A stretch of 64,000 nucleotides of DNA. It comes from Pseudoalteromonas sp. GCY. Its GTDB lineage: Bacteria; Pseudomonadota; Gammaproteobacteria; Enterobacterales; Alteromonadaceae. The stretch lies in the NCBI RefSeq assembly GCF_016695175.1, contig NZ_CP068023.1:2805501-2869500 (forward strand). Direction: 5' to 3'. Position 1 is the stretch's first letter. Each line of letters begins with the position of its first letter. Of the stretch, positions 9,057 to 15,395 are shown piece by piece. The notes below the pieces were generated by a model that was not told where the DNA came from, did not search any database, and worked only from the letters and a program-made list of their open reading frames with translations. The translations under genes and the position numbers were made by a program.

Positions 9057-9752
9057 ATGCTCAACTCTATAAAAATGCTAACGCTGGCATTGGCCGTTAG
9101 TTGTACGGCTTGCGCTAGTACGACTGACAACCAATTGAGCCCGCAAGAACAACAAGCTGGATGGCAACTGCTATTCGATGGCAAAGATATGTCGCAATGG
9201 CGCAACTTTAAAAGTGACGGCCTAAATAGCCAGTGGCAAGTTGAGGACGGCGCGATGACGCTTACCCAAGGTGGTGGCGGCGATATTCTGACCAAAAAAC
9301 AGTATCAGAATTTTGAGCTCCAGCTCGATTGGAAGATTTCTAAAAAAGGTAACAGTGGGATCTTTGTATTGGCGGATGAAAAAGGCGGTGCAATTTACTC
9401 CCACGCCCCAGAAATCCAAATTCTAGATAACAAAGAACACCCAGACAATAAAATAGACTCTCACCTTGCAGGTTCTATTTATGACCTGTTCGCAGCACCA
9501 AGTACGGCACATAAACCTGCCGAAGCTTGGAACCAAGTTCGCATTAAGCTACAAGATAGCCACCTACAAGTTTGGCAAAATGGTGTAAGCACGACGAGTA
9601 TCGTGATTGGCAGCACTACTTGGAATGCTTTGGTCAAGAATAGTAAATTTGCAACATGGCAAGGGTTTGCTGAAGGTAAAAAAGGCCACATCGGCCTGCA
9701 AGATCACGGCGACAAAGTCTGGTTTAAAAACATTAAGATCAAGGAGCTGTAA
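9057..9752 (+). CDS. DUF1080 lipoprotein, 3-keto-glycoside hydrolase family
   Basis: 231 residues from the ATG at 9057 with CGAGG upstream; an in-frame GTG at 9036 is less likely. The N-terminus is a lipoprotein signal with cysteines at AVSC and CTAC, so export to the periplasm is expected. The body is one LamG/concanavalin-like DUF1080 domain: LLFDGKDMSQWR, WQVEDGAMTL, FELQLDWKISKKGNSGIF, PEIQILDN and HIGLQDHGDKVWFKNI. Pfam names this family 3-keto-disaccharide hydrolase; characterised members cleave glycosides already oxidised at C3. Two bases separate it from the GMC gene, which would supply that oxidation. Confidence 0.92.
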   Translation: MLNSIKMLTLALAVSCTACASTTDNQLSPQEQQAGWQLLFDGKDMSQWRNFKSDGLNSQWQVEDGAMTLTQGGGGDILTKKQYQNFELQLDWKISKKGNSGIFVLADEKGGAIYSHAPEIQILDNKEHPDNKIDSHLAGSIYDLFAAPSTAHKPAEAWNQVRIKLQDSHLQVWQNGVSTTSIVIGSTTWNALVKNSKFATWQGFAEGKKGHIGLQDHGDKVWFKNIKIKEL

Positions 9753-9754
9753 CC

Positions 9755-11434
9755 ATGGCAACATTTGATCATAAAGTATTGGTCGTTGGCTCAGGTGCTG
9801 GTGGCGCAATGGCCGCTTATACACTCACCAAGCTAGGCCACAAAGTTTTATTGTTAGAAGCTGGTAGAAATTACGACCCAAAAACAGAAAGCCCGATGTT
9901 CCGCCGTAATAGTGAAGCCCCACTCATGGGCGCTGGCAATAAGGATAAGAACTTTGGTTTTTACGACGCAACAATTGATGGCGGTTGGCAAGTGCCAGAT
10001 GAACCATACACACGCGCTGAAAACACCGATTTTTATTGGTGGCGTGCACGTATGCTCGGTGGCCGCACCAATCACTGGGGTCGCTACTCGCTGCGTTTTA
10101 GTGAGCACGACTTTAAGGGCAAAAGCCGCGATGGACATGGCGCTGATTGGCCGTTTGAATATCAAGACATTGCGCCTTGGTATGATAAAACAGAAGAAAT
10201 AGTCGGGATCTGTGGTACCAATACCGGCTTGGATGACATGCCCCCTTCTGCGCCTGGCGTGTTACAGCCACCACCGACACCAAGAGTGCCTGAATTATTG
10301 GTTGCTGCGGCTGCGAAAAAAATGGGGATCCCAGCGGTTCCTATGCACAGAGCTGTGCTGACTCGTAATAAGGATGACCGCTTAGCGTGTTTTTACGCCA
10401 CGCCTTGTGGCCACGGTTGTTCAATAGGCGCGGCATTCCAAACCACAACCTCGCTTATTCCGATGGCCAAAGCGACAGGAAACCTTGAAGTGATCACCGA
10501 TGCCATGGTGAAATCGGTCGCGGTGAATGAAGATGGTAAAGTAACTGGTGTGACTTACGTCGATAAAAAGTCTGCGCAAGAACATGCAGTCAATGCAGAT
10601 GTGGTGATTTTGGCGGCCAGCGCCTGTGAATCTGCACGTATTCTGCTTAACTCCAAACACGCAAAGCATCCCAAGGGACTTGCAAACTCAAGTGGTCAGG
10701 TAGGTCGCAATCTAATGGACTCTACCGGCGCTTGGCTTGGTGCACAAATCCCTGCGTTAAAAGGTCGCCCGCGTTATAACGAAGACGGCCATACCGGTAA
10801 CCACCTTTTTATTCCTTGGTGGGGACACAAAGCCCATGAGAAAGGTGAGCTTAATTTCCCGCGCGGCTATCACTTTGAAATTAGCAGCGGCTTTAATCAA
10901 CCGGGCTCTGGCGTGTCTGGCAATAAACAAGGTTATGGCCCTGAGTTAAAACAACAAATACGCGATGCTTACGGCTCCTATGTGGGCTTTGCACTGCGTG
11001 GAGAAATGCTACCGAACAAAGATTCTTACATGGAAATTGACGAAAACGTCAAAGATAAATGGGGGATCCCGGTTGCTAAGTTCCATTTCAAATGGTCCGA
11101 CAGAGAGCTCAAGCAAATCGAGCATGGTCTCAAAACCGCTAAGCAGATCCTTGAGAACATGGGTGCCAAAGTCGGCGAGCTACCGCCTGCGGACAAAGCG
11201 ATTTCAAAAGGCGGTGAGATCATTCATGAGGTCGGCACGACAAGAATGGGCAGCTCACCAAAAGAGTCGGTAACGAATCAGTGGGGGCAAACATGGGACT
11301 GTGACAATCTATTTGTGATGGATGCTGGTGTCTTTGCGTCTAACCCCCATAAAAATTGCACCTTAACCATTATGACCTTAGCGATGCGAAACTCCACCTG
11401 GTTGGCGGCACAAATTGATAAAGGAGCGCTGTGA
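9755..11434 (+). CDS. GMC flavoprotein, putative glycoside 3-dehydrogenase catalytic subunit
   Basis: 559 residues. The FAD-binding GSGAGGAMAAY is at residues ~12-22, the LEAGRNY segment follows, and GGRTNHWGR at ~102. The C-terminal GMC domain ends with VGTTRMG and NPHKNCTLT, where the active-site His/Asn pair is expected. Cysteines 212, 218 and 222 form a Cys-rich stretch like the one that carries a 3Fe-4S cluster in bacterial FAD-glucose dehydrogenases. It has no signal peptide of its own; the downstream Tat-bearing small subunit, joined by a 1-base overlap, probably carries it to the periplasm. No cytochrome subunit gene follows, so the electron acceptor is unknown. Confidence 0.9.
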   Translation: MATFDHKVLVVGSGAGGAMAAYTLTKLGHKVLLLEAGRNYDPKTESPMFRRNSEAPLMGAGNKDKNFGFYDATIDGGWQVPDEPYTRAENTDFYWWRARMLGGRTNHWGRYSLRFSEHDFKGKSRDGHGADWPFEYQDIAPWYDKTEEIVGICGTNTGLDDMPPSAPGVLQPPPTPRVPELLVAAAAKKMGIPAVPMHRAVLTRNKDDRLACFYATPCGHGCSIGAAFQTTTSLIPMAKATGNLEVITDAMVKSVAVNEDGKVTGVTYVDKKSAQEHAVNADVVILAASACESARILLNSKHAKHPKGLANSSGQVGRNLMDSTGAWLGAQIPALKGRPRYNEDGHTGNHLFIPWWGHKAHEKGELNFPRGYHFEISSGFNQPGSGVSGNKQGYGPELKQQIRDAYGSYVGFALRGEMLPNKDSYMEIDENVKDKWGIPVAKFHFKWSDRELKQIEHGLKTAKQILENMGAKVGELPPADKAISKGGEIIHEVGTTRMGSSPKESVTNQWGQTWDCDNLFVMDAGVFASNPHKNCTLTIMTLAMRNSTWLAAQIDKGAL

Positions 11435-12183
11435 TGAATACACCTGTCCGCGTTGATTCTTATAAATATATTTCAGGTATGACACGTCGCGAGTCATTAA
11501 AATGGTTAGGCCTGCTTGCTGCAGGGTCTGCGGTGACACTCACCGCTGGATGCAGCAAGGCCATTGAAGGTGAAACGGCTGCTGCTGGGCACTGGCCAGA
11601 TGTTGAAATAAAGCCAGTTAGCGCTCAAGGGTATGGAACTGATCCAAACATGATCATGCCACCAGAGTCACCTTGGCCGCTCACGCTTACTGAAGCGCAG
11701 CTCACGTTAGTTGCAGTACTAGCTGATTTTATTGTGCCAAAGGAAGGAAATCACCCTTCAGCTTCCGAAGTACAAGTACCGAGTGTGATCGATGAGTGGG
11801 TAAGCGCACCGTATCACGGACAACAAAAAGACAGAGTGACAATACTCCATGCACTTGCTTGGATTGACGATGAGTCGACTTTGCGCTTTAAAAAGCCATT
11901 TTTACAACTTAGCGCAACGCAGCAAAGAAAAATTATGGATGATATTGCTTATTTTAATGCGCAAACACCAGAGCAATTTCAGCGTATAGGTAAAGCATTC
12001 TTGCGCTTTAAAGATCTCGTTCTCGGCGCTTACTTTTGCACACCTGAGGGCTGTCAAGACATAGGCTATCTGGGCAATGTACCAATTGCAGGTGATTACC
12101 CTGGGCCTACTGCTGAAGCCAAGGCGCATCTAGATGGCGTACTCGCAGAGCTTGGGCTAAGCCAGTATGCGTACCGCGACTAA
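11434..12183 (+). CDS. Gluconate 2-dehydrogenase subunit 3-like Tat-exported partner
   Basis: 249 residues from the ATG at 11434, which overlaps the GMC stop (TGATG). The N-terminus has a twin-arginine signal (MTRRESLKWLG) followed by a hydrophobic stretch and a lipobox-like LTAGC at residues 37-40, so it may be Tat-exported and lipid-anchored. The rest matches the small subunit of FAD-dependent sugar dehydrogenases (LTEAQLTLVAVLADFIVPKE; YLGNVPIAGDYPGP). In that family the small subunit lets the flavoprotein reach the periplasm as a passenger. It ends the tightly packed part of the operon, followed by a terminator hairpin. Confidence 0.88.
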   Translation: MNTPVRVDSYKYISGMTRRESLKWLGLLAAGSAVTLTAGCSKAIEGETAAAGHWPDVEIKPVSAQGYGTDPNMIMPPESPWPLTLTEAQLTLVAVLADFIVPKEGNHPSASEVQVPSVIDEWVSAPYHGQQKDRVTILHALAWIDDESTLRFKKPFLQLSATQQRKIMDDIAYFNAQTPEQFQRIGKAFLRFKDLVLGAYFCTPEGCQDIGYLGNVPIAGDYPGPTAEAKAHLDGVLAELGLSQYAYRD

Positions 12184-12217
12184 CCCTTGAGTCATTTTGT
12201 TATGACTAATCCCAAGC

Positions 12218-12244
12218 AAAGCAGAGTTAGACTCTGCTTTTTTT
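12218..12244 (+). terminator. Rho-independent terminator after the GMC/subunit-3 genes
   Basis: The 9-bp perfect stem AAAGCAGAG / CTCTGCTTT with a 5-base loop is followed by a run of T. It lies between the subunit-3 stop and the next gene, so the secreted TIM-barrel gene may be expressed partly by read-through or from its own promoter. Confidence 0.8.
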
Positions 12245-12258
12245 AGTTTTAGGAAGAA

Positions 12259-13116
12259 ATGATGTTTAGAAAAATCGTATTGTTTAAACAAGTAGTACTG
12301 TTCATTGCTTTTATTATCGCGCTGCCGCTATACGCGCAGGCATCTTATCAGTCGTTACCTATTAGCGTTCAACTGTGGTCGGTAAAAGATGAATTGACAA
12401 GAGACTTTGATGGCACCTTGCAAGCACTCGCCAACATGGGATTTGATGGCGTTGAGTTTGCTGGAAACTTTGGCAACTATGCCGATAACCCAAGCAAATT
12501 AAAACAAAGACTAGCAGAGCTCGGCTTAGTTGCGAGCAGTGCCCACATCGGCTTTGACGCATTAGCTGAAGAAAAACTAGCAAGCACCCTACTCTTTTAC
12601 AAGACCTTAGGCATATCCACGCTCTTTATTCCTTGGGATGAAAGAGCATGGGATAAAAACCAAGTGCAAGCATTTGTAAAACAGCTTAACCAAGTGCACC
12701 AAATTGCCAAACGCTACGATATGAAGATCGGATTTCATAATCATGAAAAGGAATTTAACCCATACGCTAATAGCACGTTTTGGGATTATATCGCCACCAA
12801 CACCCCTAGCGATTTTCCACTGCAGCTCGATGTCGGCTGGGTGATTTACGCAGGTAAATCACCCAGCGATTATGTTAAGCGATATGCAGGAAGAACCGTA
12901 TCGACACATATCAAAATACGTACTCACCAAGGAGATGACAAAAGCCCAATCATTGGCGAAAACCACTACCCTTGGAAAGCGCTCATCCAAACCATGCAGC
13001 AACACGGCGGCACACAGTGGCTGGTAATCGAACAAGAAGAATACCCAAGCGGCCTAACACCACTAGAAAGCGTCGCCCGCTCAAAAGTGAATTTAGATAA
13101 GATATTGAGTGAGTAA
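12259..13116 (+). CDS. Secreted sugar isomerase/lyase-like TIM-barrel protein
   Basis: 285 residues (ATG at 12259 or 12262) with a signal peptide of ~28 residues ending near YAQA. The mature part is an AP-endonuclease-2-like barrel: PISVQLWSVKDEL, GFDGVEFAG, metal-ligand strands IGFHNHEKEF and LQLDVGWV, then STHIKIR and VIEQEEYP. It is the exported counterpart of the cytosolic barrel encoded at 6712-7767. Secreted homologues occur with DUF1080 proteins and are suggested to act on 3-keto-glycosides. The specific reaction cannot be read from sequence. Confidence 0.87.
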   Translation: MMFRKIVLFKQVVLFIAFIIALPLYAQASYQSLPISVQLWSVKDELTRDFDGTLQALANMGFDGVEFAGNFGNYADNPSKLKQRLAELGLVASSAHIGFDALAEEKLASTLLFYKTLGISTLFIPWDERAWDKNQVQAFVKQLNQVHQIAKRYDMKIGFHNHEKEFNPYANSTFWDYIATNTPSDFPLQLDVGWVIYAGKSPSDYVKRYAGRTVSTHIKIRTHQGDDKSPIIGENHYPWKALIQTMQQHGGTQWLVIEQEEYPSGLTPLESVARSKVNLDKILSE

Positions 13117-13144
13117 CAAGCGGGAATATGTTTATCTGAAATAG

Positions 13145-13201
13145 CTAATAGTCACTGTCAGGTTTGATCGCGGGGCTCGATCGAACTTGACAGTTTATTA
13201 G
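13145..13201. repeat. Long imperfect inverted repeat in the 3' end of the HEPN-like gene
   Basis: Left arm 13145-13170 and right arm 13178-13201 pair over ~24 positions with a 7-base loop; a CTGTCA core and a GATCG inner part match. It overlaps the last ~19 codons of the HEPN-like gene. There is no T run, so a classical terminator is doubtful. It may be a decayed attC-type hairpin at the end of a gene cassette. Confidence 0.55.
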
Positions 13202-13729
13202 TTGCGTGTTCACCTCGTCCACCAAACCCTTTATTTGAGATTGTGTATGCCAATTTATAGCTAGACGCTCACTTTCATTGATTAAGAACCCAACTAGATC
13301 AACAGAAATACTGATTAACTCTACTAATTCATTAAATGTAAAGACATAAAGTGATGGGTGTTGATGGATAAATGTATTCCTAACTGTCTGCAAACGGCTA
13401 ATTTTTTCTTTTTCAAATCGCTGACTATCAATTACTTTGCTACCCATATAAGGAAGAAAGTCTTCTTTCCGCAGCTTTTCGTAAAGCCATTCAATATTAT
13501 CTAAATCACCATACTCTGAGTGATTACTTCCTTTTTTCCGAACTAGGCGTGAGTCCGATGTAATGAGAGCTAAACACATTGCCGATTGAACAGAGTTATG
13601 TCCGTAGATCACTGCCCATTTAAAATACGTGTTTTGCCCTCTTTCAATTTGGGACAATGCGTCAAGTAAGCACCGCAATGAAATGACTAGATCTGTTTCG
13701 AGATCAAATGATACCAACTTCTCTTTCAT
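13145..13729 (-). CDS. HEPN-domain-like hypothetical protein
   Basis: 194 residues, mostly helical and soluble, with no signal peptide. R117-N118-x3-H122 (RNTFIH) is the RNxxxH pattern that marks HEPN ribonuclease and nucleotidyltransferase-partner proteins; the surrounding helices fit that fold. I do not recognise a named family. The last ~19 codons run into a hairpin repeat, typical for an ORF that extends into a cassette-end recombination site. It is the last gene of the leftward accessory array and follows an attC-like site (13748-13842). A role in RNA cleavage or defence is a guess from the motif only. Confidence 0.65.
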   Translation of the reverse strand: MKEKLVSFDLETDLVISLRCLLDALSQIERGQNTYFKWAVIYGHNSVQSAMCLALITSDSRLVRKKGSNHSEYGDLDNIEWLYEKLRKEDFLPYMGSKVIDSQRFEKEKISRLQTVRNTFIHQHPSLYVFTFNELVELISISVDLVGFLINESERLAINWHTQSQIKGLVDEVNTQLINCQVRSSPAIKPDSDY

Positions 13730-13747
13730 GTACTTATCTATTATTTA

Positions 13748-13842
13748 TGAACGCCGCATTAAACGGCAATTTATAGTTGGCTATACTTAGCGAAGCGAAC
13801 AGCAGCTAACTGTAAATTGTCCGATTCAATACTTTGTTATAC
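13748..13842 (-). other. attC-like integron recombination site 1
   Basis: Read on the minus strand, the site starts with GTATAAC (R'' box, containing the stop codon of the upstream gene) and ends with GCGTTCA (R' box), 95 bases in all. The arms GGACAATTTACAGTTAGC and the complement of GCCAACTATAAATTGCC pair imperfectly, with a central TTCGCTTCGC segment as in many Vibrio- and Pseudoalteromonas-type attC sites. It separates two minus-strand genes exactly where a cassette junction is expected. The R' box departs from consensus. Confidence 0.68.
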
Positions 13843-14190
13843 GATTTCTTCTTCATACCCGTTTGACGGTGCAAGCTGCGCTGCTTTTTTTAACGCCCAC
13901 CACCCGATTACAATGCTCATTAAAATCCGAACAGGAAAATAAGCGAGAGCCGGCAAACTAAATAGCCAAGCAGCAAAGTCTTTCGGCATTACATAATAAG
14001 CAACTTGCTTAACCCAATATATAAATGCCACATATTGTTTTAGGAATGTATCAAGAGAAATTGATAATTCAGCCCAATTAGAAGCAGCTGCAACCCACAA
14101 CGCATAAAGACCTAACGCACCGTCCCCAAAACTCCCTATGACTGACGACCAACCGATAAATAGCAGGAATATTCTCACTGAACTCTCCAT
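13837..14190 (-). CDS. Small hypothetical membrane protein (cassette gene)
   Basis: 117 residues with three to four hydrophobic segments (FLLFIGWSSVIGSFGDGAL, LGLYALWVAA, the YVAFIYWVKQVAYYVM region, FPVRILMSIVIGWWALKKAA) and a short charged tail ending EEEIV. No family recognised. The TAA stop forms part of the attC-like site that follows, and a GTTATGC sequence lies 11-29 bases upstream of the start; both are marks of an integron gene cassette. Probable inner-membrane protein of unknown role. Confidence 0.6.
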   Translation of the reverse strand: MESSVRIFLLFIGWSSVIGSFGDGALGLYALWVAAASNWAELSISLDTFLKQYVAFIYWVKQVAYYVMPKDFAAWLFSLPALAYFPVRILMSIVIGWWALKKAAQLAPSNGYEEEIV

Positions 14191-14207
14191 CTAGACAATC
14201 GCATAAC

Positions 14208-14248
14208 AGCTCATTGGCGTGAATTCTTGAATATCTTACTTATCCACA
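14208..14248 (-). repeat. 41-bp repeat shared with attC-like site 3 (half-site)
   Basis: These 41 bases match 15255-15295 with three differences. On the minus strand the 14208 copy leads into CTGTTATGC, which resembles an attC right end. It is best read as a shortened or recombined attC remnant upstream of the small membrane-protein gene. Confidence 0.55.
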
Positions 14249-14447
14249 GGTAAAAAACTAACAATTATCAAAATAACTTTATCTAATAATTTTAGTAACT
14301 TACCAATCAAAGATTATAATTTCAACACACAAATCACCTGCTTCACGCAAGGAGTGACTTATCCGAGCCATCGATTGGCTCGCTAAGAACAAATTACATC
14401 TAGATAACGTGTTAAAAATGCTCAATTTTATATGTCGCTGGTTATTT
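14249..14447. other. Non-coding AT-rich segment of the cassette array
   Basis: No ORF with coding character. A 7-bp hairpin CGAGCCA / TGGCTCG sits at 14364-14382 without a T run. This may be the remnant of a cassette whose gene has decayed. Confidence 0.4.
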
Positions 14448-14469
14448 GTCGCCATAAATGGCGACCTAC
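14448..14469 (-). repeat. REP-like palindrome with GTAG head, copy 1
   Basis: The 18-base palindrome GTCGCCATAAATGGCGAC at 14448-14465 is flanked by CTAC (GTAG on the minus strand). The same 18 bases plus CTAC recur at 15304-15325. A GTAG foot followed by a palindrome is the layout of REP elements mobilised by RAYT transposases. No RAYT gene is in the window. Confidence 0.6.
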
Positions 14470-14483
14470 GTAAGAAAGTGTGA

Positions 14484-14565
14484 GCAACGCTAGCACTTTA
14501 TCTAACCCATTGTGCCGTAAACACTAAAGCTGCATCAAATCGAAAATGCCAAGCGTTTGTTAGTC
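14484..14565 (-). other. attC-like integron recombination site 2 (toxin-antitoxin cassette end)
   Basis: On the minus strand the site begins GACTAACAAACGCTTGGC and ends GCTAGCGTTGC, 82 bases. AACAAACGCT pairs with AGCGTTG-containing sequence at the other end, and the inner GGCATTTTCGATTTG segment resembles Vibrio-type attC repeats. It lies 42 bases after the yoeB stop, where the recombination site of a yefM-yoeB cassette would be. Confidence 0.6.
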
Positions 14566-14606
14566 CATCTTTAGCGTCTTGTAGATGCCAAATCGCTGAA
14601 ACCGAT

Positions 14607-14867
14607 TTAGTAGTGGTAACGACACGAAATTATCGTTATCGCTTGATCATCAACTGCGTAAACAAGTCTGTTAGTATCATCAATACGACGAGACCAAAAA
14701 CCAGATAGATTCTCTTTCAACGCCTCAGGTTTCCCGATGCCCTCAAATGGAGAGCGCTTAACATCATTGAGTAGTTTATTGATGCGCTTAAGTGTTTTCT
14801 TTTCTTGAGTTTGCCAATACAGGTAATCATCCCAAGCGTCATCAGTCCACGCCAATAAACTACTCAT
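14607..14867 (-). CDS. yoeB: Txe/YoeB family endoribonuclease toxin
   Basis: 86 residues from the ATG at 14867, which overlaps the antitoxin stop by 8 bases. It aligns end to end with E. coli YoeB: W8-x-DDAWDDYLYWQ, the KPEAL(K)ENLSGFWSRRI core with the catalytic Glu/Arg region, and the C-terminal CRYHY with the catalytic His85-Tyr86 pair. YoeB binds the ribosome and cleaves mRNA in the A site; YefM neutralises it. Gene order antitoxin-toxin and the overlap are standard. All catalytic residues look intact, so the toxin should be active. The pair sits between attC-like sites, so it may act as an addiction cassette that stabilises the array. Confidence 0.95.
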   Translation of the reverse strand: MSSLLAWTDDAWDDYLYWQTQEKKTLKRINKLLNDVKRSPFEGIGKPEALKENLSGFWSRRIDDTNRLVYAVDDQAITIISCRYHY

Positions 14868-15114
14868 CAATTAACTCTCGCGTTGTTGTTTTACCAGCGC
14901 GGTACTGTGCTATTGAACGGTTTAGGTGTTCAGCGTTTTGAGGAGAACGTAGTAAATGCACTGTTTCCATAAGGCTATTGTAGTAGTCTAAAGACATAAC
15001 CACTGCATCCTCAGAGTCACGCCGTGTTATAACTGTTGTATCAGCATCATTAACTACACCGTCTAAAACAGCTTTGAGACTATTTCTAGCTTCAGTAAAA
15101 GATACGATTTTCAT
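14860..15114 (-). CDS. yefM: YefM/Phd family antitoxin
   Basis: 84 residues from the ATG at 15114 with GGGGA upstream; the longer frame to 15261 lacks family similarity and crosses the promoter. N-terminal DNA-binding Phd/YefM domain: VSFTEARNSLKAVLDGV, TTVITRRDSEDAVVMSLDYYNSL. The C-terminal half (LLRSPQNAEHLNRSI, ELIDE) is the disordered toxin-binding tail. It represses its own operon together with YoeB and blocks the toxin active site. Two TGTACA operator cores lie in its promoter. Confidence 0.95.
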   Translation of the reverse strand: MKIVSFTEARNSLKAVLDGVVNDADTTVITRRDSEDAVVMSLDYYNSLMETVHLLRSPQNAEHLNRSIAQYRAGKTTTRELIDE

Positions 15115-15127
15115 AAGAATCCCCACA

Positions 15128-15174
15128 TGTACATTTAATGGAACAAGTATAGTCTTCACTACCCTACTTGTACA
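15128..15174 (-). promoter_or_regulatory. yefM-yoeB promoter with two TGTACA operator cores
   Basis: On the minus strand TGTACA (15174-15169) serves as -35, followed after exactly 17 bases by TATACT (15151-15146) as -10. A second TGTACA at 15133-15128 falls just past the expected start point. TGTACA is the core hexamer recognised by YefM in E. coli, so repressor bound at both sites would cover the promoter from both ends. The spacing between the two cores (41 bases) is wider than in E. coli. Confidence 0.8.
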
Positions 15175-15201
15175 GTAAGCTGAACATATGATATTGATAA
15201 A

Positions 15202-15295
15202 CCAACGCCCGATTAACGGGTAAAAATTGTGGGCCAAAATTGAGTGAAGCGAAAAGCTCATTAGCGTGAATTCTTGAATATCTCACTTATACACA
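15202..15295 (-). other. attC-like integron recombination site 3 (upstream of yefM)
   Basis: On the minus strand the right end reads ACCCGTTAATCGGGCGTTGG, the classic attC R'/L' form, preceded by a TTTTCGCTTCACTCAATTTTG segment of the Vibrio type. The left half (GTATAAGTG...) pairs poorly and is shared with 14208-14248, so this may be a hybrid site. It marks the upstream border of the toxin-antitoxin cassette. No gene precedes it before tyrA. Confidence 0.62.
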
Positions 15296-15303
15296 AGTTA
15301 TTT

Positions 15304-15357
15304 GTCGCCATAAATGGCGACCTACGTAAAATCGTGGCGTAAAGCCACCTCCCACAA
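15304..15357 (-). repeat. Two adjacent REP-like palindromes, copy 2
   Basis: The first is the exact 18-base palindrome seen at 14448, with its GTAG foot at 15322-15325. The second has stem GTGGC / GCCAC (15334-15348) followed on the minus strand's 5' side by GTGGGAG, like the REP elements of pseudomonads. The pair sits between the cassette array and the tyrA stop. Confidence 0.58.
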
Positions 15358-15395
15358 TACTATTTACGCTGTGATCTAGGAGGTATATCTAGACG

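Noticed and set aside
14871..15261. N-terminal extension of the antitoxin to 133 residues
   Set aside because: It would cross the promoter, both operators and an attC-like site; the ATG at 15114 fits YefM length and has a ribosome-binding site.
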